Of a DNA stretch of 64,000 nt, positions 18,938 through 28,561 are shown in pieces. The stretch covers positions 62,001-126,000 of the forward strand of contig NZ_MLFP01000012.1 in NCBI RefSeq assembly GCF_002095465.1. Reading direction: 5' to 3'. The notes under the pieces are model-generated. The model made no database searches. It was not told where the DNA came from and saw nothing but the letters and a program-made list of their open reading frames with translations. The first letter of the stretch is position 1. Each line of letters starts with the position of its first letter. A program made the translations under genes and the position numbers. The DNA comes from Pantoea rodasii (GTDB taxonomy: Bacteria; Pseudomonadota; Gammaproteobacteria; Enterobacterales; Enterobacteriaceae).

Positions 18938-20059
18938 ATGCATAACGAAGCACCCATTATCCGTCGCAAATCAACACGGATTTACGTCGGCAAGGTGCCG
19001 GTTGGTGATGGTGCACCCATTGCCGTTCAGTCAATGACCAACACCCGTACCACGGATGTCGATGCCACGGTCAACCAGATTCGCCAGCTTGAGCGCGTCG
19101 GTGTCGATATCGTGCGCGTTTCCGTTCCAACGATGGATGCGGCTGAAGCGTTCAAACTGATTAAGCAACAGGTCAATGTGCCGCTGGTGGCGGACATTCA
19201 TTTTGACTACCGTATTGCACTGAAAGTCGCCGAGTATGGCGTGGATTGCCTGCGCATCAACCCCGGCAACATCGGCAACAATGAGCGTATCCGCCAGGTG
19301 GTGGATTGTGCCCGCCATTATAATATTCCCATCCGTATCGGTGTTAACGCCGGTTCATTGGAAAAAGATCTGCAGGAAAAATACGGAGAGCCGACGCCGC
19401 AGGCGCTGCTCGAATCCGCTATGCGCCATGTTGATCACCTCGATCGTCTCAACTTCGATCAGTTTAAAGTGAGTGTGAAAGCGTCTGACGTGTTCCTTGC
19501 CGTCGAATCTTATCGCTTACTGGCGAAGGCTATCGATCAACCCCTGCACCTCGGCATCACCGAAGCCGGCGGCTTGCGAGCGGGTTCTGTGAAATCCGCC
19601 ATTGGTCTTGGGTTGTTGCTGGCCGAAGGGATTGGCGATACGTTGCGAATCTCACTGGCAGCCGATCCGATTGAAGAAGTTAAAGTCGGTTATGACATCC
19701 TGAAATCGCTGCGCATCCGCGCACGTGGCATCAACTTCATTGCCTGCCCGACCTGTTCACGTCAGGAGTTTGACGTGATCGGCACGGTGAATGCGCTGGA
19801 AGAACGCCTCGAAGACATCATCACGCCAATGGATATCTCCATTATCGGCTGTGTGGTGAATGGCCCCGGTGAAGCCACCGTGTCGACACTGGGTGTCACC
19901 GGCGGTAGCCGCAAGAGTGGCTTCTACGAGGATGGCGTGCGTCAACGCGACCGCCTCGACAACGATGACATGATTGATCAGCTTGAAGCGCGTATTCGTG
20001 CCAAGGCCAGCATGCTGGATGAAAGTCGCCGCATTAACGTGCAGCAACTGGAAAAATAA
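18938..20059 (+). CDS. ispG: 4-hydroxy-3-methylbut-2-enyl diphosphate synthase IspG
   Basis: IspG is the [4Fe-4S] enzyme of the MEP isoprenoid pathway that makes HMBPP. The start at 18938 ([18 protein letters not shown]) matches E. coli and has GGAGAGA upstream; an in-frame ATG at 18923 is discounted. The cluster cysteines are in [11 protein letters not shown] and [12 protein letters not shown]. Length is 373 residues. IspG needs an Fe-S cluster, so the cell must have a working assembly pathway despite the stripped isc locus. Confidence 0.97.
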   Translation: MHNEAPIIRRKSTRIYVGKVPVGDGAPIAVQSMTNTRTTDVDATVNQIRQLERVGVDIVRVSVPTMDAAEAFKLIKQQVNVPLVADIHFDYRIALKVAEYGVDCLRINPGNIGNNERIRQVVDCARHYNIPIRIGVNAGSLEKDLQEKYGEPTPQALLESAMRHVDHLDRLNFDQFKVSVKASDVFLAVESYRLLAKAIDQPLHLGITEAGGLRAGSVKSAIGLGLLLAEGIGDTLRISLAADPIEEVKVGYDILKSLRIRARGINFIACPTCSRQEFDVIGTVNALEERLEDIITPMDISIIGCVVNGPGEATVSTLGVTGGSRKSGFYEDGVRQRDRLDNDDMIDQLEARIRAKASMLDESRRINVQQLEK

Positions 20060-20097
20060 GGGAAGGTGCGCGCCCGGCGCGTGCCAGTTTGTGATTG

Positions 20098-20147
20098 AAC
20101 CTGTGCGGTTTCATCCTCATAAGGTATGATGCCGGACAGGTTTTTTT
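20098..20147 (+). terminator. Hairpin with T-run between ispG and hisS
   Basis: AACCTGT at 20098-20104 pairs with ACAGGTT at 20136-20142, extended by CGG/CCG and CAT/ATG pairings, and seven T residues follow. A TATGAT box lies inside the loop side, so the same region could hold a hisS promoter. It may end most ispG transcripts or tune read-through into hisS. Confidence 0.65.
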
Positions 20148-20165
20148 GTATTAAGAGATTCTAAC

Positions 20166-21440
20166 GTGGCGAAGAATATTCAAGCGATCCGTGGGATGAA
20201 CGATTACCTGCCGGCGGATACCGCGATTTGGCAGCGTATTGAAGGCACCCTGAAGCAGGTGCTGGCAAGCTACGGCTTTAGCGAAATCCGTTTGCCGATT
20301 GTAGAGCAGACACCGCTGTTTAAGCGCGCTATCGGTGAAGTCACCGATGTGGTTGAAAAAGAGATGTATACCTTTGACGACCGCAACGGTGAAAGCCTGA
20401 CCCTGCGCCCGGAAGGGACGGCAGGCTGCGTACGCGCCGGTATTGAGCATGGTCTGCTGTACAATCAGGAACAGCGTCTGTGGTACATCGGCCCGATGTT
20501 CCGCTATGAGCGTCCACAGAAAGGCCGTTATCGCCAGTTCCATCAGATTGGTGCGGAAGTATTTGGTCTGCAAGGGCCAGATATTGATGCTGAGCTGATC
20601 ATGATGACGGCACGCTGGTGGAAAGCGCTAGGTATTGCTGAACACGTTAATCTTGAACTCAACTCTATTGGATCACTGGAAGCTCGCGCTAACTACCGCG
20701 ACGCGCTGGTGGCCTTCCTTGAGCAGCACAAAGACAAGCTGGATGAGGATTGCAAACGCCGCATGTACAGCAACCCGCTGCGTGTGCTGGACAGCAAAAA
20801 TCCCGATATTCAACTATTGCTGAACGATGCCCCCACGCTGAACGAATATCTTGATGAAGATTCGCGTGCGCACTTTAACGGGCTGTGCAGCCTGTTAGAC
20901 GACGCAGGAATCGCCTACAGCGTAAATCAACGTTTGGTTCGTGGCCTCGATTATTACAACCGCACCGTGTTTGAATGGGTGACCAACAGCCTCGGCTCGC
21001 AAGGCACCGTGTGTGCCGGTGGTCGCTATGATGGTTTGGTTGAACAGTTAGGGGGACGCGCGACGCCAGCCGTCGGTTTTGCGATGGGTCTCGAGCGTTT
21101 AGTGTTGCTGGTGCAAGCGGTTAATCCAGAATTTGAACCGACGCGCATTGTTGATGTCTATGTTATCGCTTCGGGGCAGGGCGTTCAGTCCGCTGCGATG
21201 CAATTAGCGGAAAAACTGCGTGATGCTGACCCGGCGCTGAAGCTGATGACTAACTTCGGTGGTGGTAACTTCAAGAAGCAGTTTGGCCGTGCAGACAAGT
21301 GGGGCGCACGCATTGCGCTGGTGCTGGGCGAAGACGAAATGAAAGCTGGCCAGGTGGTGATTAAAAACCTGAGCACGGGCGATCAACAGACGATTGCGCA
21401 AAGCGAAGCCGCTGCGACATTGCGCACGCTGCTGCAGTAA
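20166..21440 (+). CDS. hisS: Histidyl-tRNA synthetase
   Basis: Class II aminoacyl-tRNA synthetase, 424 residues, standard for the family. It starts with GTG at 20166 ([16 protein letters not shown]). Class II motif 2 is in [17 protein letters not shown], the histidine-specific motif [15 protein letters not shown] is present, and motif 3 is in GFAMGLERL. The C-terminal anticodon-binding domain follows. Gene order with ispG and yfgM is as in E. coli. Confidence 0.97.
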   Translation: MAKNIQAIRGMNDYLPADTAIWQRIEGTLKQVLASYGFSEIRLPIVEQTPLFKRAIGEVTDVVEKEMYTFDDRNGESLTLRPEGTAGCVRAGIEHGLLYNQEQRLWYIGPMFRYERPQKGRYRQFHQIGAEVFGLQGPDIDAELIMMTARWWKALGIAEHVNLELNSIGSLEARANYRDALVAFLEQHKDKLDEDCKRRMYSNPLRVLDSKNPDIQLLLNDAPTLNEYLDEDSRAHFNGLCSLLDDAGIAYSVNQRLVRGLDYYNRTVFEWVTNSLGSQGTVCAGGRYDGLVEQLGGRATPAVGFAMGLERLVLLVQAVNPEFEPTRIVDVYVIASGQGVQSAAMQLAEKLRDADPALKLMTNFGGGNFKKQFGRADKWGARIALVLGEDEMKAGQVVIKNLSTGDQQTIAQSEAAATLRTLLQ

Positions 21441-21479
21441 GCGCAGCACTGCAACAGCCATTTAAAGGAGAGGGATTGC

Positions 21480-22097
21480 GTGGAAGTTTACAGCAACGAA
21501 AACGAACAAGTTGACGCACTGCGCCAGTTCTTTGCCAACAATGGCAAAGCGCTGGCTGTAGGGGTGATCATCGGCATCGCTGCGCTGGGTGGCTGGCGTT
21601 ACTGGTCAAGCCATCAGGATGGTGCGGATAAAGCCGCGTCGGCGCAGTATCAACAACTGACCACCGCGATGCAGGCTGATAAGCCGCAGACGCTGGAAGC
21701 GGTTGCTGCCTTTGCTAATGAAAACAACAATACCTACGGCGCGCTGGCCTCGCTGGATCTGGCGAAGCAGTACGTTGAAGCGAATCAGTTAGACAAAGCC
21801 ATTACGCTGCTTCAGAGCGGGCTGAAAGATACCAAAGATGCCAACCTGCAGGCGGTAATCAACCTGCGTCTGGCGCGCATTCAACTGCAGCAAAACCAGG
21901 CCGATGCCGCACTTTCGACTCTTAACAATGTTAAGGGTGATGGCTGGACAGCCATTATTGCGGACATTCGTGGCGAAGCACTGCTGAGCAAAGGCGACAA
22001 GCAGGGCGCACGTGATGCCTGGAGCAAAGGCGCTGAATCGCAGGCCTCTCCTGCGCTGAAGCAAATGCTGCAAATGAAGATGAATAACTTAAGTTAA
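21480..22097 (+). CDS. yfgM: Ancillary SecYEG translocon subunit YfgM
   Basis: YfgM is a membrane-anchored periplasmic TPR protein that associates with the SecYEG translocon and the chaperone PpiD. The start is GTG at 21480 with GGAGAGGG upstream. The 205-residue product has a short cytoplasmic N-terminus (MEVYSNENEQVDALRQFF), one membrane helix around residues 22-43 (GKALAVGVIIGIAALGGWRY), and TPR-type helices to the end. It sits directly before bamB, which links inner-membrane export with outer-membrane protein assembly. Confidence 0.95.
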   Translation: MEVYSNENEQVDALRQFFANNGKALAVGVIIGIAALGGWRYWSSHQDGADKAASAQYQQLTTAMQADKPQTLEAVAAFANENNNTYGALASLDLAKQYVEANQLDKAITLLQSGLKDTKDANLQAVINLRLARIQLQQNQADAALSTLNNVKGDGWTAIIADIRGEALLSKGDKQGARDAWSKGAESQASPALKQMLQMKMNNLS

Positions 22098-22116
22098 GCC
22101 AGTCAAGAGAGCGCAC

Positions 22117-23298
22117 ATGGAATTACGTAAATACCTGCTGCCAGGGCTGATTTCAGTCACTCTGCTCAGCGGTTGCTCGCTGTTCAGCGGCGAAGAAGAT
22201 GTAGTAAAAATGGCTCCGCTGCCGAAAGTGGAAAACCAGTTTACGCCACAGACTGCCTGGAGCACCTCTGTGGGTGACGGCGTTGGCGATTTCTATTCCA
22301 ATCTGCATCCTGCCTGGCAGGATGGCACCGTCTATGCTGCCGACCGTTTTGGTGTGGTAAAAGCATTGGATGCCAGCAACGGTAAAGAGAAATGGAAAGT
22401 TAATCTTTCTGAGAAAACCGGCTTCTTCTCGAAAAACATCTCGGCACTGCTCTCTGGCGGTGTTACCGCCACCAGCGATCGCATTTATATCGGCAGCGAA
22501 CGCGGCCAGGTATTTGCGCTGAACAACAATGATGGCAGCATCGCCTGGCAGACTAAAGTCGCCGGTGAAGCTTTGTCACGTCCGGTTGTGAGTGATGGCC
22601 TAGTTCTGGTGCACACCAGCAACGGTATGTTGCAGGGGCTGGATCAGAGCACTGGCGCGATCAAATGGAGCGTTAACCTCGATATGCCTGCGCTGTCATT
22701 GCGCGGTGAATCTGCGCCGACCGTGGCCTTTGGTGGCGCGATTGTCGGCGGCGACAATGGTCGTGTGAGCGCGGTGATCATGAACCAGGGGCAGTTGATT
22801 TGGCAGCAGCGTATCTCGCAGCCAAGCGGCGCCACGGAAATCGATCGTCTGAGCGATGTGGATACCACGCCAGTTGTGGTTAACGGCGTGATCTATGCGC
22901 TGGCTTACAACGGCAACCTGACGGCGCTGGAACTGCGTTCAGGCCAGATTCTGTGGAAACGCGAAATCGGCGGCGTGAAAGATATGGTGGTTGATGCGGG
23001 TCGCATTTACCTGGTAGACCAGGACGACCGCGTGATTGCACTGAATGCTGACGGTGGCGTGGCCATCTGGCGTCAGAGCGATTTGCTGCACCGTAACCTG
23101 ACTTCACCTGCGCTGTTTAACGGTTATCTGGTGGTGGGTGATAGCGAAGGCTATGTGCACTGGATTAACACCCAGGATGGACGCTTTGTTGCGCAGCAGA
23201 AACTGGATAGCGATGGCTTCCAGACGGATCCGGTGGTTGCCGGTGACAAACTGCTGATCCAGGCGAAAGGCGGCGAAGTTTACGCCATCACGCGTTAA
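22117..23298 (+). CDS. bamB: Outer-membrane protein assembly factor BamB
   Basis: BamB is a lipoprotein of the BAM complex that helps insert beta-barrel proteins. The N-terminus MELRKYLLPGLISVTLLSGC carries a lipobox (LSGC) with Cys20 as the acylation site. The rest is an eight-bladed PQQ-like propeller with repeated blade motifs such as ALDASNGKEKWKV, ALNNNDGSIAWQT and ALELRSGQILWKR. Length is 393 residues. It is co-directional with yfgM, 19 bases away, and followed by a terminator before der. Confidence 0.97.
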   Translation: MELRKYLLPGLISVTLLSGCSLFSGEEDVVKMAPLPKVENQFTPQTAWSTSVGDGVGDFYSNLHPAWQDGTVYAADRFGVVKALDASNGKEKWKVNLSEKTGFFSKNISALLSGGVTATSDRIYIGSERGQVFALNNNDGSIAWQTKVAGEALSRPVVSDGLVLVHTSNGMLQGLDQSTGAIKWSVNLDMPALSLRGESAPTVAFGGAIVGGDNGRVSAVIMNQGQLIWQQRISQPSGATEIDRLSDVDTTPVVVNGVIYALAYNGNLTALELRSGQILWKREIGGVKDMVVDAGRIYLVDQDDRVIALNADGGVAIWRQSDLLHRNLTSPALFNGYLVVGDSEGYVHWINTQDGRFVAQQKLDSDGFQTDPVVAGDKLLIQAKGGEVYAITR

Positions 23299-23335
23299 GA
23301 TTGGGCTCTGCGGGAACCGGCTTCCCGCTCGCTAA

Positions 23336-23370
23336 TACGGCTCCTGATTCGTCAGGGGCCGTTTCGTTTT
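23336..23370 (+). terminator. Intrinsic terminator after bamB
   Basis: ACGGCTCCTGA pairs with TCAGGGGCCGT around a TTCG tetraloop, followed by TTCGTTTT. It sits 40 bases past the bamB stop. Confidence 0.7.
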
Positions 23371-23474
23371 AGTCAGGCATGGTATTCTTAGCGCCTTCAG
23401 CCTGACGCCTTCTGGCAAATGTCGTTATAATCACGCCATTCGGGCGATTTATTTTCAAAACTGAGGCAAGTGTT

Positions 23475-24968
23475 ATGGTACCTGTGGTCGCGCTGGTTGG
23501 GCGTCCCAATGTGGGAAAATCTACGCTATTTAACCGCTTAACGCGCACACGTGATGCGCTGGTTGCGGATTTTCCTGGACTGACTCGCGATCGCAAATAT
23601 GGTCGCGCCGAAGTGGAAGGGCGCGAATTCATTGTTATCGATACCGGCGGTATTGATGGCACCGAGGAAGGCGTTGAAAACCGCATGGCAGAACAGTCGC
23701 TGTTAGCGATTGAAGAAGCCGATGTGGTGCTGTTTATGGTGGATGCACGAGCGGGTGTGATGCCGGCCGATCAGCAGATCGCCAATCACCTGCGTTCGCG
23801 TGAAAAAGCCACCTTTGTGGTTGCCAATAAAACCGACGGTTTAGATCCTGATGCCGCGGTGCTGGATTTTTACGCGCTGGGTTTAGGTGAAATTCATCCG
23901 ATTGCTGCTTCGCATGGTCGTGGTGTCAACAACCTGCTTGAAGCGGCATTGCTGCCGTGGATGGATGTTGCTGAGCCAGAGAGGGAGTTGACGGAAGAAG
24001 AAGAAAACGCCGCTTACTGGGCCGCGTTAGAAGAAGAAGAGGGCGAGAAGGCGCTGGCGGAAGAGGAAGAAGAAGATTTCGACCCAACCACGCTGCCGAT
24101 CAAGCTGGCTATTGTTGGCCGTCCTAACGTCGGTAAGTCAACGCTGACCAACCGTATTCTTGGCGAAGATCGTGTTGTGGTTTACGACATGCCGGGCACC
24201 ACGCGCGACAGCATCTACATTCCGATGGAACGTGACGAGCGCGAGTACGTGCTGATTGATACCGCAGGTGTGCGTAAGCGCGGAAAAATCACCGAAACCG
24301 TCGAGAAATTCTCGGTAATCAAAACGCTGCAAGCGATTGAAGATGCCAACGTCGTGATGCTGGTGATTGATGCGCGTGAAGGCATCTCCGACCAGGATCT
24401 GTCGCTGCTCGGCTTTATCCTGAACAGCGGTCGCTCACTGGTGATCGTGGTCAACAAGTGGGATGGCATGACGCAGGAAGCCCGTGATGAAGTTAAAGAG
24501 ATGCTGGACTTCCGTCTGGGCTTTATCGACTTCGCACGCATCCACTTCATCTCTGCTCTGCACGGTAGCGGCGTTGGTAACCTGTTCGAATCGGTGACTG
24601 AAGCATACGACTGCTCAACCAAACGTGTTGGCACGGCGATGCTGACGCGCGTCATGACCATGGCGGCCGATGACCATCAGCCACCGCTGGTGCGTGGCCG
24701 TCGCGTGAAGCTGAAATATGCGCACGCCGGTGGTTATAACCCGCCGATCGTGGTGATTCACGGTAACCAGGTGAAGGATCTGCCAGATTCGTACAAGCGT
24801 TACCTGATGAACTACTTCCGCCGTTCATTGAATGTGATGGGTACGCCTATCCGTATTCAGTTCAAAGAAGGCGACAACCCGTTCGCGGGCAAACGCAACC
24901 TGCTGACACCGACTCAGCAGCGTAAGCGTCAGCGACTGATGTCGCACCTTAAGAAAAACAAGCGTTAA
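23475..24968 (+). CDS. der: Ribosome-assembly GTPase Der (EngA)
   Basis: Der is an essential GTPase with two G domains that acts in 50S subunit maturation. Both G1 loops are present: [12 protein letters not shown] near the N-terminus and [12 protein letters not shown] near residue 215. G3 motifs DTGG and DTAG and G4 motifs NKTD and NKWD are visible. The linker between the domains is acidic ([20 protein letters not shown]). A C-terminal KH-like domain ends in a basic tail. Length is 497 residues. It is followed at once by a terminator, then by the accessory gcd locus; in E. coli yfgJ and xseA follow. Confidence 0.97.
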   Translation: MVPVVALVGRPNVGKSTLFNRLTRTRDALVADFPGLTRDRKYGRAEVEGREFIVIDTGGIDGTEEGVENRMAEQSLLAIEEADVVLFMVDARAGVMPADQQIANHLRSREKATFVVANKTDGLDPDAAVLDFYALGLGEIHPIAASHGRGVNNLLEAALLPWMDVAEPERELTEEEENAAYWAALEEEEGEKALAEEEEEDFDPTTLPIKLAIVGRPNVGKSTLTNRILGEDRVVVYDMPGTTRDSIYIPMERDEREYVLIDTAGVRKRGKITETVEKFSVIKTLQAIEDANVVMLVIDAREGISDQDLSLLGFILNSGRSLVIVVNKWDGMTQEARDEVKEMLDFRLGFIDFARIHFISALHGSGVGNLFESVTEAYDCSTKRVGTAMLTRVMTMAADDHQPPLVRGRRVKLKYAHAGGYNPPIVVIHGNQVKDLPDSYKRYLMNYFRRSLNVMGTPIRIQFKEGDNPFAGKRNLLTPTQQRKRQRLMSHLKKNKR

Positions 24969-24974
24969 CATCAT

Positions 24975-25003
24975 GAGGGCCCAGACGGGCCCTTATTTTT
25001 TGT
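24975..25003 (+). terminator. Intrinsic terminator after der
   Basis: GAGGGCCC and GGGCCCTT form a GC-rich stem around a 4-base AGAC loop, followed by ATTTTTT. Confidence 0.85.
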
Positions 25004-25418
25004 CCTGCATACGCGTCTCCTGCCTGAAGTATCCCCGCAGAGCACGGCTCCAGCCCGAAGCATCCCCGTAATATCGTCTTAACATCAATAATTACAATTT
25101 GATTCAGCGTCATATTTATTAATAACTTATGAATGAATTTGTAGCAAAAATGCTATTGGGCAGTAACTCCTTCGTTATGGATGTTCACTTTCTAATGTAC
25201 CAGGTGGTACAATCCTGCCGCCTTGAAGCGAGAATCACTCTCAACTGTGATGTGCCCTCGCTCACAAGCGCCGAATTACGGGCATTGCACCCGTACCAAT
25301 AGATATAAAATAAAGCGTAACGGATTGGTTCCTGTCCCCTTCGTTGGCAGGAGCATTGTCACCGGCTGCCTAAGGTCAGCTGGCACCAGCGCGTTATTTT
25401 TTCAGGAGAGATTGTGTT
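25004..25418 (+). promoter_or_regulatory. Long intergenic and leader region upstream of gcd, with a palindrome at 25196-25211
   Basis: This 415-base gap has no credible gene. Its middle is AT-rich (about 25080-25200). TGTACCA GG TGGTACA at 25196-25211 is a perfect inverted repeat of 7-base arms, a good operator candidate for a dimeric regulator. About 207 bases lie between it and the gcd ATG; within them ACGGG/CCCGT near 25274-25292 can form a hairpin. CAGGAGAG at 25400-25407 is a strong ribosome binding site for gcd. The regulator is unknown. Confidence 0.5.
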
Positions 25419-27856
25419 ATGGCAGAAAATTCCACTCGTCCCGGCAAAGGGCTGAGTATCTGGTCTGTATTGTTCGGGCTGGTCCTGCTGGCTATCGGCT
25501 TGTTCTTCGCCATCGGCGGCGGCAAGCTGGTTTCCCTGGGCGGCAGCTGGTACTTCCTCATTTCCGGTATTGTGATGTTGCTGTCGGCGATTCAGTTTTT
25601 CCGCCGTAAGTCATCTGCCGTAACCCTGTTTATTCTGGTTTTCGTCGGAACCCTGATTTGGGCACTGTTCGATGCGGGCTTCCATTTCTGGCAGTTGGTT
25701 TCGCGCCTGATGGTACCTGCAGGCCTGATGCTGGTGGCGTTCCTTACCTGGCCCGCGCTGCGTAAGCGTGAAGGCAAAAGCTCTCTGGCTAAAGTTTCCT
25801 ATGTGCTTTCAGCGGTTATCGCGGTTGGCATGGTGGTCACCTTCGTGCAGATGTTCCAGCCGCACCCAACCGTTGCTTTTGACGGTAAACAGTTGCCGCT
25901 GATTCCGGTGGACAAATCTAAACCACAGCAGGACTGGAGCAGCTACGGCCGCACCCCTGAAGGTGACCGTTTCGCGGCGATCGACCAGATCACCCGTGAC
26001 AACGTGAAAGACCTGCAGGTTGCCTGGACCTTCCACACGGGCGATACCCCAATCAGCCCAACCGGTAACGGCGCGGAAGATCAGCAAACGCCACTGCAGG
26101 TTGGCAACACGCTGTACCTCTGCACCCCGCACAACAACGTGATTGCGGTTGCAGCCGATACCGGCAAGCAAATCTGGAAGCGCGAAATCAATGCGCAGGC
26201 AGAAGTGTGGAACCGCTGCCGTGGTCTGGCGTATTTTGATGCGACCAAACCAGTACAGCAGCCAAGCCAGCCGGGCTCAACGCCGGTTCCTGCGCCAGCA
26301 CTGGCGGCAGGTGACACTTGTCAGCGTCGTATTCTGATGAACACCATTGATGCGCGTCTGATTGCCATCAACGCTGACAACGGTGAGTTCTGTGAAGACT
26401 TCGGCGATCACGGTGTAGTAGACCTGAAAAAAGGGCTTGGCGCGGCGCCAGATCCACAGTATCAGCTGACTTCAGCACCACAACTGGCAGGCACCACCGT
26501 GGTGGTTGGCGGTCGTGTGGCGGATAACGTCCAGACCGATATGCCTGGCGGCGTGCTGCGCGGCTTTGACGTCATCACCGGTCAGATGCGTTGGGCGTTT
26601 GACCCAGGCAATGATGATCCAAACGCGGTTCTGATGCCGGGCAAAGACTACACCCGTAGTACCCCGAACTCATGGGCTCCGATGTCTTACGATCCGGCGA
26701 TGAACACCGTGTTCCTGCCGATGGGTAGCTCATCTGTTGACCTGTATGGTGCAGAACGTACCAAACTGGATCACACCTATGGCGCTTCCATCCTTGCTCT
26801 GGATGCGACTACCGGTAAGCAGAAGTGGGTTTATCAGACCGTGCATAACGATCTGTGGGACTTTGACCTGCCAATGCAGCCAAGCCTGGTTGACTTCCCA
26901 ATGAAGGATGGCACCACCAAGCCTGCAGTGGTTATCGGTGCGAAAACCGGCATGATTTGGGTGCTGGATCGCCTGACCGGCAAGCCTTTGACGAAAGTTG
27001 AAGAGCAGCCAATGCCGCAGGGTCATATTCCAAGAGAGCAGTACACCCAAACGCAGCCGCACTCAGTGGAAATGCCAAATATTGGCAACCAGAAAATGAC
27101 TGAGTCTGACATGTGGGGCGCTACGCCGTTTGACCAGCTGGTGTGCCGTATCGCCTTTAAAGGCATGCGTTACGATGGACTGTTCACCGTACCGGACACC
27201 GACAAGTCACTCAGCTTCCCAGGTTCACTGGGTGGCATGAACTGGGGCAGCATCTCGTTTGACCCGAACAACCAGTACATGTTTGTTAACGACATGCGTC
27301 TGGGTCTGTGGGTGCAGATGGTTCCTCAGGACACCACGAAATCTTCTGCCAGCAACGGCGGTGAAGCGATCAACACCGGCATGGGCGCCGTTCCACTGAA
27401 AGGCACGCCTTACGCAGTGAACAAAACCGCTTCATGTCACCGCTGGGTATTCCTTGCCAGGCACCACCGTTTGGTACGCTTTCAGCTATCGACATGAAAA
27501 CCCGTCAGATCGTTTGGCAGGTTCCAGTTGGCACCGTGCAGGATACCGGTCCATTCGGTATCAAGATGCGCGCACAGATGCCAATCGGTATGCCAACGCT
27601 GGGTGGTACTTTAGCGACTCAGGGTGGCCTGGTGTTCATCGCGGGTACGCAGGATTACTATCTGCGCGCCTTCGATAGTTCAACCGGTAAAGAAGTATGG
27701 AAAGCACGTCTGCCAGTCGGCAGCCAGGGCGGTCCAATCAGCTATGTTTCGCCGAAAACCGGCAAACAGTACATCCTGATCTCTGCAGGTGGTGCACGTC
27801 AGTCACCAGACCGTGGTGATTATGTGATTGCTTACGCGCTGCCTGACAGCAAGTAA
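25419..27856 (+). pseudogene. gcd: Membrane-bound PQQ-dependent glucose dehydrogenase, apparent frameshift at 27423-27426
   Basis: This enzyme oxidises glucose to gluconolactone on the periplasmic side and passes electrons to ubiquinone. The N-terminus has about five membrane helices (residues 14-150) and the rest is a PQQ beta-propeller. Family landmarks include DWSSYGRTPEGDRFAAIDQI, TPLQVGNTLYLCTPHN and WVYQTVHNDLWDFDLPMQP. The first frame runs from 25419 to 27497 but loses homology after GTPYAVNKT. Adding one A to the four-A run at 27423-27426 gives KNRFMSPLGIPCQAPPFG and joins the second frame (27434-27856), which ends VIAYALPDSK. The restored protein would be about 812 residues, normal for the family. 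A related quinoprotein specificity (quinate or shikimate type) cannot be excluded. In E. coli gcd is elsewhere on the chromosome, so this is an accessory position. Confidence 0.85.
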
Positions 27857-27870
27857 GACCCAGTAAGAAG

Positions 27871-27905
27871 AAAGGCCGACATCATGATGTCGGCCTTTTT
27901 TTTAT
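27871..27905 (+). terminator. Strong intrinsic terminator after gcd
   Basis: AAAGGCCGACAT and ATGTCGGCCTTT form a nearly perfect stem followed by a T-run to 27903. It begins 15 bases after the gcd stop codon. Confidence 0.9.
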
Positions 27906-27945
27906 TAACCATCCGTGGCGCACTTCATTCCTTAAGGTACCTTAT

Positions 27946-28128
27946 TCACTGCGGCTTAGAGGGGCGACGGCTTTTTTGTCCTCCCTTTCTTCCAGCTTCC
28001 CTGGCTCTTTCAGGATCGTTTCTGAAATTGCCCCCACTGACTTTGCCGCCAGCACTGCCGGCTTCCCTGGCTCGCTCCGGGTCCTCTGCAAAGTTCCCGG
28101 CACCACCTCTTTGCTTCTTTAGTGTCAT
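27946..28128 (-). CDS. KGG-repeat stress-induced small protein (YciG-like)
   Basis: The start at 28128 gives a 60-residue protein, MTLKKQRGGAGNFAEDPERA and on, with GAGG eight bases upstream; a longer frame from 28182 is less likely. It contains two copies of the KGG motif unit, GGAGNFAEDPERAREAGSAGGK and GGNFRNDPERAREAGRKGG, and a basic tail. It resembles E. coli YciG, a small hydrophilic protein of the general stress response; YciG is known to affect motility. Molecular function is unknown. It faces gcd and shares the gap with its terminator. Confidence 0.85.
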   Translation of the reverse strand: MTLKKQRGGAGNFAEDPERAREAGSAGGKVSGGNFRNDPERAREAGRKGGQKSRRPSKPQ

Positions 28129-28234
28129 AGCAGAGACCTCATCTAAGGGTGTTTTCTTCGACGTGGAACTAGCTAGCCACATTAATGATTATAGTCAGTA
28201 AGTTAGAGGTTGCTTTGGGAGATCTCCGATAATT

Positions 28235-28561
28235 TTACTGGCCGTCTCGCCACAGCGCCTGCAACTCGGCTGGGGCGACCTGTTCAGGAATCAAAATCAC
28301 TATCGATCCCGCTTCCTGATGCGTGGCGTAGGTAATCTGAATGCGAAAATAGCGCTGATCGCCACGTCCGATGGTGGCAGCCTGGTCTTCCGGCTCGCCG
28401 AGCGGTAACGCCTGTTGCAGCACGCTGCATACCCGCTGCTTTTGCGGTTCCGGCAGTTGTGCCAGCGCAAATCGGCGCTCGCCACGCAGCCTGGGGATAA
28501 AAGCGATGCCCCCTTCACGCGCCAGTTCGATAATGGCGTCATCGGTCAGCTGAATATTCAC
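28235..28561 (-). CDS. Emfourin-type inhibitor of protealysin-like proteases
   Basis: This 108-residue cytosolic-looking protein (MNIQLTDDAIIELAREGGIA, then FIPRLRGERRFALAQLP) resembles emfourin, the small proteinaceous inhibitor of M4 proteases found next to protealysin in Serratia proteamaculans. It has no signal peptide. Its start overlaps the end of the protease gene by four bases, so the two are translationally coupled, as in the known pair. It would keep the protease silent in the cytoplasm. Assignment rests on recognised sequence pattern plus gene context. Confidence 0.8.
   Translation of the reverse strand: MNIQLTDDAIIELAREGGIAFIPRLRGERRFALAQLPEPQKQRVCSVLQQALPLGEPEDQAATIGRGDQRYFRIQITYATHQEAGSIVILIPEQVAPAELQALWRDGQ

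Noticed and set aside
25010..25070. Two similar 15-base units (CCTGAAGTATCCCCG and CCCGAAGCATCCCCG)
   Set aside because: Only two degenerate copies with no symmetry or link to a gene; not enough to call a repeat element.
25223..25609. A 128-codon frame overlapping the start of gcd
   Set aside because: The second half is the gcd coding sequence in another frame, and the first half is the leader region. No support for a gene.
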